The notes beneath the pieces were generated by a model, which searched no databases, had not been told where the DNA came from, and worked only from the letters and a program-made list of their open reading frames with translations. Below are positions 27,703 to 34,633 of a stretch of 36,063 bases of DNA, piece after piece. Source of the DNA: Candidatus Woesearchaeota archaeon (lineage in GTDB: Archaea; Nanobdellota; Nanobdellia; Woesearchaeales; JAGVYF01); NCBI GenBank assembly GCA_023264635.1, contig JAHFLT010000014.1:1-36063 (forward strand). Direction: 5' to 3'. Position numbers and translations under genes: made by a program. Every line of letters begins with the position of its first letter. Within the stretch, counting starts at the first letter, position 1.

Positions 27703-28197
27703 ATGGCAGAAGAGCCAACTTCTTACATCTTTGGAGTGCGAACAACGGCCAATAGAGAGGACCAGGTTATGGATTTTGTTAGCTCTAATGCTACAAAACG
27801 TAAATTAGCCGTCTATGCCCTCGTGAGACCGCATGGCATGCGTGGGTATATATTCCTAGAAGCCAAGACAAAGGCTGATGCAGAGGCGGCTGTCTTTAAT
27901 GTACCATATGCACGTGGAATCCTTCCCAACCCAATCACTGTCAAGGAAATAGAACATCTCATTGAACAAGTTAAGCCAGATGTGGATATCAGAAAGAACG
28001 ATATTGTCGAGATAATCTCAGGACCATTCAAGCGCGAGAAAGCGAAGGTGATGCGCATAGACAAAGCAAAGGAGGAAGTGGTTGTCTTGCTTCTGGAATC
28101 AGCAGTGCCTATTCCGATAACTGTTAAACTAGATTCAGTAAAAGTCATCCGTAGAGATGAGGATGAAAAGCCAAAGGAAGAAGAAGAGGAAGAATGA
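27703..28197 (+). CDS. spt5: Transcription elongation factor Spt5 (NusG)
   Basis: A 164-residue archaeal Spt5. The NGN domain (YIFGVRTTANREDQVMDF to about residue 85) closes the RNA polymerase clamp, and the KOW domain (residues about 98-150, KNDIVEIISGPFKREKAKV) follows. The last residues are a run of Glu. Length is normal for archaea. In many archaea it sits beside secE and rpl11; here rpl11 is 42 bp downstream but secE is not seen. A leaderless start is likely. Confidence 0.95.
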   Translation: MAEEPTSYIFGVRTTANREDQVMDFVSSNATKRKLAVYALVRPHGMRGYIFLEAKTKADAEAAVFNVPYARGILPNPITVKEIEHLIEQVKPDVDIRKNDIVEIISGPFKREKAKVMRIDKAKEEVVVLLLESAVPIPITVKLDSVKVIRRDEDEKPKEEEEEE

Positions 28198-28209
28198 TGC
28201 TGCGTAAAG

Positions 28210-28218
28210 CTTATAAGC
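28210..28218 (+). promoter_or_regulatory. TATA-like box of rpl11
   Basis: CTTATAAGC centred 26 nt before ATG 28240, so L11 may have its own promoter as well as reading through from spt5. Confidence 0.5.
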
Positions 28219-28239
28219 CGTAGCTAAATTTCATTAAGA

Positions 28240-29013
28240 ATGCCATCACAGACAGTTGACGCATTGATAGAAGGTGGAAAAGCCACAGCAGCACCACCAT
28301 TAGGCCCGGCGTTGGGTCCATTAGGCGTCAATATAGGCCAAGTTATTTCCAAGATTAATGAAAAGACTTCTGTTTTCAAGGGTATGCAGGTGCCTGTCAA
28401 AGTAGTTGTTGATACGGTAACAAAAACATTTGATGTCACTGTTGGTACACCGCCGGCTTCAGCATTAGTGAAGAAGGAGGCTGGTGTTGAGAAAGGTTCA
28501 GGAAGTCCAAAACTGGAGAAGATTGCAAATATTCGTATCGAGCAAATCATCAAGATAGCAAAGATGAAAGAAGGATCATTGATGGGTAAAGATCTCAAGA
28601 CTCGTGTCAAGGAAGTGCTTGGTACTTGTTTCTCAATGGGGATAATGGTAGAGGGAAATGCAGCACGTGATACCATCCGGGAAGTTGAAGCTGGTAAATT
28701 CGATGCTCAGATAAAAATAGAGAAGACAGAGCTCACTGCAGATGAATTGAAAGAGCTCGAGATGCAAAGAAAACGCCTTGAAGAGGAACTTAAGACAAAG
28801 CGCGCCAACTTTGAAGCGACTGCAAAAAGCATTATTGCAGCGATGGTCGGTAAGCCTCGTGGCCAGATCAAGGCAAAACTCATTGAGGCAGGGATTCCGA
28901 CGTCGCTTATCGAGGAACTTCTGCCAGTTGAAACTGCAGGAGCTGCTGCGACTGGTGCTACACCGGCTGCTGCGCCAAAAGCAGAAGCAAAGAAAGAAGA
29001 GAAGAAAAAGTAG
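28240..29013 (+). CDS. rpl11: Ribosomal protein L11 (uL11) with long C-terminal extension
   Basis: A 257-residue L11, about 90 residues longer than usual archaeal L11. Residues 1-160 are the normal two-domain protein: the Pro-rich N-terminus (APPLGPALGPLGVNIG), the linker, and the 23S-binding C-domain, which sits at the base of the L7/L12 stalk. Residues about 165-200 are a charged coiled coil, 205-230 a second helical part (GKPRGQIKAKLIEAGIP), and 232-257 an Ala/Pro-rich hinge ending in KKEEKKK. That last piece is like the hinge and tail of archaeal P1/L12 stalk proteins, without their final hydrophobic factor-binding motif. It may bind factors or rRNA. It is downstream of spt5. Confidence 0.93.
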   Translation: MPSQTVDALIEGGKATAAPPLGPALGPLGVNIGQVISKINEKTSVFKGMQVPVKVVVDTVTKTFDVTVGTPPASALVKKEAGVEKGSGSPKLEKIANIRIEQIIKIAKMKEGSLMGKDLKTRVKEVLGTCFSMGIMVEGNAARDTIREVEAGKFDAQIKIEKTELTADELKELEMQRKRLEEELKTKRANFEATAKSIIAAMVGKPRGQIKAKLIEAGIPTSLIEELLPVETAGAAATGATPAAAPKAEAKKEEKKK

Positions 29014-29028
29014 ATTCTCCGTCGAAAA

Positions 29029-29038
29029 ATTTATAAAT
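29029..29038 (+). promoter_or_regulatory. TATA-like box of the 62-aa zinc-protein gene
   Basis: ATTTATAAAT starting 16 nt after the L11 stop codon. Transcription would start near 29059, which fits ATG 29062 as well as ATG 29056. Confidence 0.5.
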
Positions 29039-29055
29039 AATCTGTCGCTGGTGCT

Positions 29056-29244
29056 ATGTACATGGTCAAGAAGTGTCTCATATGTTCGGCAGTTGCCCAG
29101 TATGCCATAAAGGACACATCAGACTTCTATTGTGAAGAATGTGCCGAGGAACAGTTCGGAGATCTTTCGTTGCTGGTAAAGATTGAAGAACGCGTTGCTG
29201 CTAAAGAACGTCAGGAAAATAAGGAACTAGATGAAGAGTTTTAA
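29056..29244 (+). CDS. Small zinc-ribbon protein, 62 aa
   Basis: A short protein with CLIC (residues 7-10) and CEEC (26-29), two CxxC knuckles 15 residues apart, followed by a charged helix (VKIEERVAAKERQENKELDEEF). The knuckles fold as a zinc ribbon and the helix could dimerise. Function unknown. MYM or the third Met (29062, MVKKCLIC) may be the true start. It overlaps the end of purB on the other strand by 4 bp. Confidence 0.65.
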   Translation: MYMVKKCLICSAVAQYAIKDTSDFYCEECAEEQFGDLSLLVKIEERVAAKERQENKELDEEF

Positions 29245-30617
29245 TATAGTTCTGTAAGTATTCTCGCTAATCCAGTATAATTGGTGGGAGTAATTTGTTT
29301 AAGTTCCTTCTTTATGTCATCTGAGATCTGTAAGCCATCAATGAATGTATACAGCTCAGAGAGCATCACTCTTTTCCCTCGTGTCACCTCCTTCAGTTGT
29401 TCGTATGGCATTTTGATATTCTCACGGCGTAAGATTGTCTGTATTGCCTCTGCGATAACCTCTGGATGTTCTTCAAGCTCGGCAATAACTTTCTTCTCAT
29501 CGATAACTATTTTGCTAAGCCCCTTAAGCAAAGATGTATATCCCAGTAAACAATGACCTAGCGCAACACCAAAATTTCTCTCTACAGTAGAATCAGAGAG
29601 GTCGCGCTGTAGTCTTGATATAGGTAGCTTTGCGGAGAAATACATCAGCAGTGCATTTGCAATACCAATGTTGCCTTCGCTGTTCTCAAAATCTATGGGG
29701 TTAACCTTGTGCGGCATTGTGGACGAGCCAACTTCTCCAGCAACCACTTTCTGAACAAACCAGCCATCGCTTATGTATCGCCAGACATCTTGATTACAAT
29801 CAAGGAGGATGGTATTTATTCTCCGCAATGAGTCACATAATTCTGCATAGATGTCATGTGGCTCAATCTGCGTGGTGATATAATTTGGTTTTAGCTGTAT
29901 TTTTTCATCATTTCCATGGATGTTAAAGGAATCGATAAAACGGTGGCTGAAAGCAACCCAATCAACAGCAGGATACGCTGCATAATGAGCATTGTAATTA
30001 CCTGTTGCGCCATTCAGTTTTACCAGTAATTCAAGCTTGCCCAGTTGTTCACGCTGGCGTTTGAGCCGTGTGAAAAACACTTTGAATTCCTTACCCACAG
30101 TAGTAGGAGAAGCAGGCTGGCCATGAGTTCTCGCCAGCATCGGCACATCTTTGTACCAGCAGGAGATACCTTCCAGAGCATCATGCACCTTTTGTAATGC
30201 AGGCATAATACTCTCTCCTAGCCCATCCCGTAGCATCAACCCATAGGCAATGTTGTTCACATCCTCAGACGTCAATGCAAAATGTATCCACTCTAGAGAA
30301 TCACATACGCTTGTGTTGCCAAGTTTCTCTTTGAAGTAGTATTCCACCGCTTTCACATCATGATGTGTACTGGATTCTATGGATTTCAGCCTATCAAAAT
30401 CAGGAGTTGATAGCTGCGAAGTAAGTCGTATGCTCATTTTCTCACCTTCAGAGAATGCGCGTGTAATTCCCTGCTCTGAGAGTGCGATAAGATATTCTGC
30501 CTCAACACAGAGACGATAGTGCATGAATGCTTTCTCACTGAAGATAGCGCGCAGTGTCGTGACATCTTCACGATATCTGCCATCAAGAGGGCTTAGGGAG
30601 TCCATGGACTTATGCAC
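29241..30617 (-). CDS. purB: Adenylosuccinate lyase
   Basis: A 458-residue lyase of the fumarase/aspartase superfamily. It acts twice in purine synthesis, on SAICAR and on adenylosuccinate. The signature SSTMPHKVNPIDFEN and the THGQPASPTTVGKE loop, with SSTHHDVKAVE near the front, are all present and intact. Length is normal. It is the last gene of the long minus-strand run and its start overlaps the HTH/zinc gene by 8 bp. Why a purine gene is coupled to surface proteins is not clear. Confidence 0.96.
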   Translation of the reverse strand: MHKSMDSLSPLDGRYREDVTTLRAIFSEKAFMHYRLCVEAEYLIALSEQGITRAFSEGEKMSIRLTSQLSTPDFDRLKSIESSTHHDVKAVEYYFKEKLGNTSVCDSLEWIHFALTSEDVNNIAYGLMLRDGLGESIMPALQKVHDALEGISCWYKDVPMLARTHGQPASPTTVGKEFKVFFTRLKRQREQLGKLELLVKLNGATGNYNAHYAAYPAVDWVAFSHRFIDSFNIHGNDEKIQLKPNYITTQIEPHDIYAELCDSLRRINTILLDCNQDVWRYISDGWFVQKVVAGEVGSSTMPHKVNPIDFENSEGNIGIANALLMYFSAKLPISRLQRDLSDSTVERNFGVALGHCLLGYTSLLKGLSKIVIDEKKVIAELEEHPEVIAEAIQTILRRENIKMPYEQLKEVTRGKRVMLSELYTFIDGLQISDDIKKELKQITPTNYTGLARILTELY

Positions 30618-30999
30618 CCCTAAATCGTGCCATATCCTCGTTCGTCAATCCCATGTAACACACCCTGCAGAGGAAGACATTACTCTCCCATAAAATACCA
30701 GCTTCACGTTTTGCATACCGTTTGCAACGCGCACATGTGAAACCTTCTTTTAATGAGCTGGCAAAGAGCGTGTCAAGTGTTGTTGTTTTTGATGCAAATC
30801 CTGTAAGCAGCGGTTCTTTGTTTTTTTTACTCTCTTTGTGTTGCGCTTCTTCGAGATATCTTTTGACAGTCTCCTCAGCTATTCCCAGAAGTATAGCTGT
30901 CTCATGCAATGTCTTGCCATTTTTCAGGAGAGTGCATGCGTGCTCTGCCCTTTTCAGTTTCTCCCGATGCCCGAAATTATCTTTCATATTCTTTTCCAT
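30610..30999 (-). CDS. Helix-turn-helix plus zinc-ribbon protein, 129 aa
   Basis: Residues about 30-52 (TLHETAILLGIAEETVKRYLEE) are a helix-turn-helix with the length of sigma/Xre-type DNA-binding motifs. C90 and C93 (CARC) and C112 and C115 (CRVC), numbered from the TTG at 31002, form a zinc ribbon. A DNA-binding regulator or RNA-polymerase-associated factor is likely. ATG 30999 is preferred to the TTG at 31002. The 3' end overlaps purB by 8 bp and the 5' end overlaps the preceding gene by about 23 bp, so all three are translationally coupled. Confidence 0.7.
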   Translation of the reverse strand: MEKNMKDNFGHREKLKRAEHACTLLKNGKTLHETAILLGIAEETVKRYLEEAQHKESKKNKEPLLTGFASKTTTLDTLFASSLKEGFTCARCKRYAKREAGILWESNVFLCRVCYMGLTNEDMARFRGA

Positions 31000-31891
31000 C
31001 AAGGTATATTACTGGCTTTGCGCAAAGTATGGGTAACCTGATAGATTCACGCCAGGGAATGGCGCAGCTGTACCATCCACAATCAAAGAGAATCTCTTTT
31101 GCTTGCGGCAGATTGACTGGCTCAGCCATTATTTCGCATCCACTAAGGATGTCCTTTGCGGTCAATGTAAAAGGGTAATAAAACTGAAATTCAGCATCGT
31201 TCTTCATGGTCTCATTCTTCATGGTGACAGTAAGCGGAATGGATATCTCTCTTTTAATGCTATCTGCCTTAATCTGTTCAGGGGAGACAGACAGCGATAT
31301 TGTATCCCCTTCACGCTCGAGATGCTGGCTCTGCAGCTTCTTGCTTATTGCCTGTCTCACATCCCTTTTGCTAAGAGTTGAGAGAATAAGATTTCTGAGG
31401 AATCCTGTTTCTTCCCATGTCTTGACAAGATACTTCGCACGTTGTGCATATTGACCCAATGGGAGCTTTATCCTAATAACAAATCCAGGTATGCTTTTGC
31501 CGCTTCTGCTTGTCCATCTGCCGTCAAGGAGTACTCTTATATCCGTAGGCTCCACAATGGCACGAATACCTTTTATTTCCCGCGTGAATTGTTCTTCCTG
31601 ATGCAGCAATTCTTCACAACCAGCAAGGACATTACTCATACCGGTTTCCAATTCGTGCTCTATAGTAAGTTCATTGGCAATACCTGCCTGCCAGAAGGTA
31701 AAGCCGCCATGTTTTGCAAGATTTTTCGCTAATGATTCTGTCTTCTGCTCGACACATTGGGAAAATGCAGTAGCGAGATACGGGAAGAGTATTGATTTTT
31801 CTTTTCCGTTCTCATAAAGCGGGGCAATCCAGATACTTAGAAGCAAGGTGCATATGAACACTATGCCCATAAATAAGATTGCTGTTCTCAT
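30977..31891 (-). CDS. Single-pass membrane protein with external beta domain
   Basis: A 304-residue protein. The ATG at 31891 overlaps the TGA of the preceding gene (ATGA). The frame is open further upstream, but that part would overlap the 222-aa gene over a longer distance, so the shorter form is chosen. Residues about 4-22 form one membrane anchor (FMGIVFICTLLLSIWIAPL). The exterior part contains CVEQ near residue 45, GCEELLHQEEQF, and several beta strands, with CEIMAEP and LFDCGWYSC near the end. No named family. Probably a component of the same cell-surface apparatus as its neighbours. Confidence 0.6.
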   Translation of the reverse strand: MRTAILFMGIVFICTLLLSIWIAPLYENGKEKSILFPYLATAFSQCVEQKTESLAKNLAKHGGFTFWQAGIANELTIEHELETGMSNVLAGCEELLHQEEQFTREIKGIRAIVEPTDIRVLLDGRWTSRSGKSIPGFVIRIKLPLGQYAQRAKYLVKTWEETGFLRNLILSTLSKRDVRQAISKKLQSQHLEREGDTISLSVSPEQIKADSIKREISIPLTVTMKNETMKNDAEFQFYYPFTLTAKDILSGCEIMAEPVNLPQAKEILFDCGWYSCAIPWRESIRLPILCAKPVIYLDGKEYER

Positions 31892-32556
31892 TTTGACAGG
31901 TATGCTTTTTGCCATGCAAAATACATGATAAGCAGCACACCCGAGAGGATAAGTTCTATGTCCTCTGAAAAGAATTTGAGAGCAAGCGCAATGATGGTTA
32001 TGCAGCTGAAGACAATGATGCATGCCCTTATCTTATGCCTGATGATTTTTTTTTCATTGAAGAACCAGCTCATTGTCTTTGTGTGAAGGACTGCGGTGCT
32101 TATGACAAATAATGGAATAACTCCTCCGAGAAGGATGACCGATACAGCAAGAGAACTAACCATAAGTGGTACATGGTTCTCTACTAATCCAGTAAGCATC
32201 CAGTTCATTGTGCCATTAGCAACCACTATAAGCAGAACAACAGAACTTCCCATGCCAAGAAAAAGTGGGATTGTGCGTTTTGCCCAGACACCGATCTTGC
32301 ATTTTCTTTTGCCAAATGTGCGAAGCAATAAAGCTGTATTCCATAGCCAAAGCATGATGAGAGCTACAATAAGCAGCACGGAAATGGTAATGCCCAGCGC
32401 CCTACTCGTAAGAGCCTCAATGACAAACTGATATGCCAGCAACAAAAGCGCAGCGCCTGTGTAAAAGACTGCATCATACCACAATGTGTGAAAAAATAGT
32501 TTATAATCTACTGTTGTTCTATAATCCCCTATTCTTTCCTTTAGTCTATATTCCAC
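31888..32556 (-). CDS. Six-TM membrane protein
   Basis: A 222-residue protein with six hydrophobic segments at about 29-48, 53-73, 93-111, 127-150, 178-195 and 199-215, joined by short charged loops. There is no visible channel, transporter or enzyme motif. Its position between two exported proteins suggests it anchors or exports part of the system. It overlaps the upstream gene by 11 bp and the downstream gene by 4 bp. Confidence 0.6.
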   Translation of the reverse strand: MEYRLKERIGDYRTTVDYKLFFHTLWYDAVFYTGAALLLLAYQFVIEALTSRALGITISVLLIVALIMLWLWNTALLLRTFGKRKCKIGVWAKRTIPLFLGMGSSVVLLIVVANGTMNWMLTGLVENHVPLMVSSLAVSVILLGGVIPLFVISTAVLHTKTMSWFFNEKKIIRHKIRACIIVFSCITIIALALKFFSEDIELILSGVLLIMYFAWQKAYLSK

Positions 32557-34633
32557 GTATGCTACCTTTCCTCCCCGTGCTTGGTCCTTGTGGCGTCACT
32601 TCTTGCAATGGTGTCAGTTCTGTCACATCACTCATTCTGTTGCATGTCATCCCCTTGCTGCTCCGCAGACATAGTTTATCATAGAAATTCCTGCTATACT
32701 GGACAATGCTGCTTTTTGCTCTGGCGCTTGCTGTCTGGCCTTTTGGAACTGTAGCATCTTGTGTCAGCAGACTTATGACGTTGGTCTCCCCTCTGTAGAG
32801 ATCAACATTGAACGTGATGTCTTCTTGTTGTGCATCAACGAAGTAATTGAGCTTGTACAGATACTCTTTTGTCCTGTTAGGATACACTACTGTAGACCGA
32901 GTGCCTGCAACATAAGCAAGAAGAGTCTTTAATGGAGTATCTGCAATAAGCACACCCTCCTGACTCGCTTTCTTTTTTGAGAACGTGCCGCAATAGCCAA
33001 AGCTTGGTTCTCCCTGAATCAGCTGCCCAAACTCAGAAGAGAAAAACTTGTCGATAAATTCAAAATTCTTCACATTGAATATTTCAGCTGCACGTGCTGC
33101 AATATATGCATTATTCAGTGCAACTCCAAGGTTTGCGCGCTGGAATGAGCGTAACGTTTCTTCATAAATCTGCTTGCAGCTCAGGTCGTTGATGCATTCC
33201 TTAGTGGTCTTGCACTTTTGATCTCCTCCTTTGCAGGAGTCAGTTATTATTGTGTTGCCCACCCTGATGCGCATATTCACTTGTTGATATGGGCAGGTGT
33301 AATCACGAGTAGGGTCACAAACACGCCCTAGCTTATTGACATATTCTATCCTGCTGGATTGTTCAGGGATAGGCTTGCCATTTTCATCATAATGCGTTCT
33401 GCCAATGGGGTAACCTGTTACATCATAGATAGTTGAAACCGATGGTTTTCCCTGTGCAAAATCAGTCCTTACAAATATCTTGTTTCCCTTTGCATCAGTA
33501 ATAATCTCGTCTGCCATTGTTGGAACTCCATGTTCATTCTTCTCTGTTCGTGTATGGACACCTTTATCATCCTTCCATCGCACCTCACGCTGTGCATAGC
33601 CATCCGCAGTAGGATTACGTGCAAGAGCGACTTTCTTGACACCATCTTCTGTCATCCCACTTACTTGCTCGAGCTCAGTATTGTCTCTAAAGACACGTGC
33701 AGTGTTGCCCTCCACAATAATACGTTTGTCACCTGCGATTGCGGTTTTTCCATCAAACTGCGTGATTTCATCACCATACGTCTCTTCCAGCACTTCAGCT
33801 ACTTCTTCATCAACTGCATTACCATTAATGATCTTTTCTATAGTCCCGTCTGGTTTTGTTCTTGTTTCCCACCTAATGCTATTCCGCTGGTGTGAAGCAA
33901 CTGTCGTGTCTCCGGCCAACTCATAGCTTACAGTATCATCTTTTGCATCAATTAAGACCCCTTTCTTTTTCACAGCAGCTAAGAAAGAGGGATTTGTTTT
34001 TTCAAGTCCTTGCATGATGAGTAGTCCTTTCTCAGGATTCTCTGGTTGTTGGGACATGACATACTCTGCTGCATCAGGTGTCACTGGCATTGTTTTCTTT
34101 GTCGCAGGATCATAGAATAAGCTTGTAACAGGGCTGTTTTTCTGATAAAGCATTCGTAATGTTCTCCCCGTATCATCTGCATACAGTTTTTCCACTACTT
34201 CTCCTTTATCATTCTGCGTTTCGATGAGAGTATTCCTCGCCTGCAGCGGTGCAGTCTCTTTGTCAGAGACAGTCTTGATGTCTGGTAAGATAGCATACGT
34301 CGTGCCATCATTATTGTACACATAGAGATCTCCATCGAGATAACGCACCTTATGGGAGATGATGTCTTTTTTTGCGGTAGGAAGCAATGCATAGGTGACT
34401 TGCTTATTATCCTGATCCAATGGTATCTTTGCCAGGAAGTATGCCTGAGTTCCCGCGCTTCCTTGTGCAGCTGCTTGTGTAGCTGGTGTACGCTCGCTGA
34501 AATAGGGTAATGAAACTTCTTTGTAGTTTTGTTCACCTGCGCCAAAGACTACTGGCATGACTACCAGAATGAGCAGCAGCATGAGATGTAAAGAGAACTT
34601 TCTTCCTCCTGCCTTTTCAATGACACCTTTCAT
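32546..34633 (-). CDS. Large secreted protein with YD/RHS-like strand repeats
   Basis: A 695-residue protein with a classical signal peptide (MKGVIEKAGGRKFSLHLMLL, then hydrophobic to VVFGA). The middle (about 90-440) is built of short antiparallel strand repeats of the type KGNKIFVRTDF, STIYDVTGYPIGRTHYDENGKPI, similar to the YD repeats of RHS and other surface-toxin proteins, but without a clear shell. The end has paired cysteines (CDPTRDYTC, CKGGDQKCKTTKECINDLSC, CLRSSKGMTC). The start at 34633 uses the ATGA overlap with the upstream gene. Probably a surface-exposed or secreted structural or adhesive protein. Confidence 0.6.
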   Translation of the reverse strand: MKGVIEKAGGRKFSLHLMLLLILVVMPVVFGAGEQNYKEVSLPYFSERTPATQAAAQGSAGTQAYFLAKIPLDQDNKQVTYALLPTAKKDIISHKVRYLDGDLYVYNNDGTTYAILPDIKTVSDKETAPLQARNTLIETQNDKGEVVEKLYADDTGRTLRMLYQKNSPVTSLFYDPATKKTMPVTPDAAEYVMSQQPENPEKGLLIMQGLEKTNPSFLAAVKKKGVLIDAKDDTVSYELAGDTTVASHQRNSIRWETRTKPDGTIEKIINGNAVDEEVAEVLEETYGDEITQFDGKTAIAGDKRIIVEGNTARVFRDNTELEQVSGMTEDGVKKVALARNPTADGYAQREVRWKDDKGVHTRTEKNEHGVPTMADEIITDAKGNKIFVRTDFAQGKPSVSTIYDVTGYPIGRTHYDENGKPIPEQSSRIEYVNKLGRVCDPTRDYTCPYQQVNMRIRVGNTIITDSCKGGDQKCKTTKECINDLSCKQIYEETLRSFQRANLGVALNNAYIAARAAEIFNVKNFEFIDKFFSSEFGQLIQGEPSFGYCGTFSKKKASQEGVLIADTPLKTLLAYVAGTRSTVVYPNRTKEYLYKLNYFVDAQQEDITFNVDLYRGETNVISLLTQDATVPKGQTASARAKSSIVQYSRNFYDKLCLRSSKGMTCNRMSDVTELTPLQEVTPQGPSTGRKGSIRGI

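Noticed and set aside
34195-34545. Minus-strand 116-aa frame inside the secreted repeat protein
   Set aside because: Out-of-frame shadow of the larger gene.
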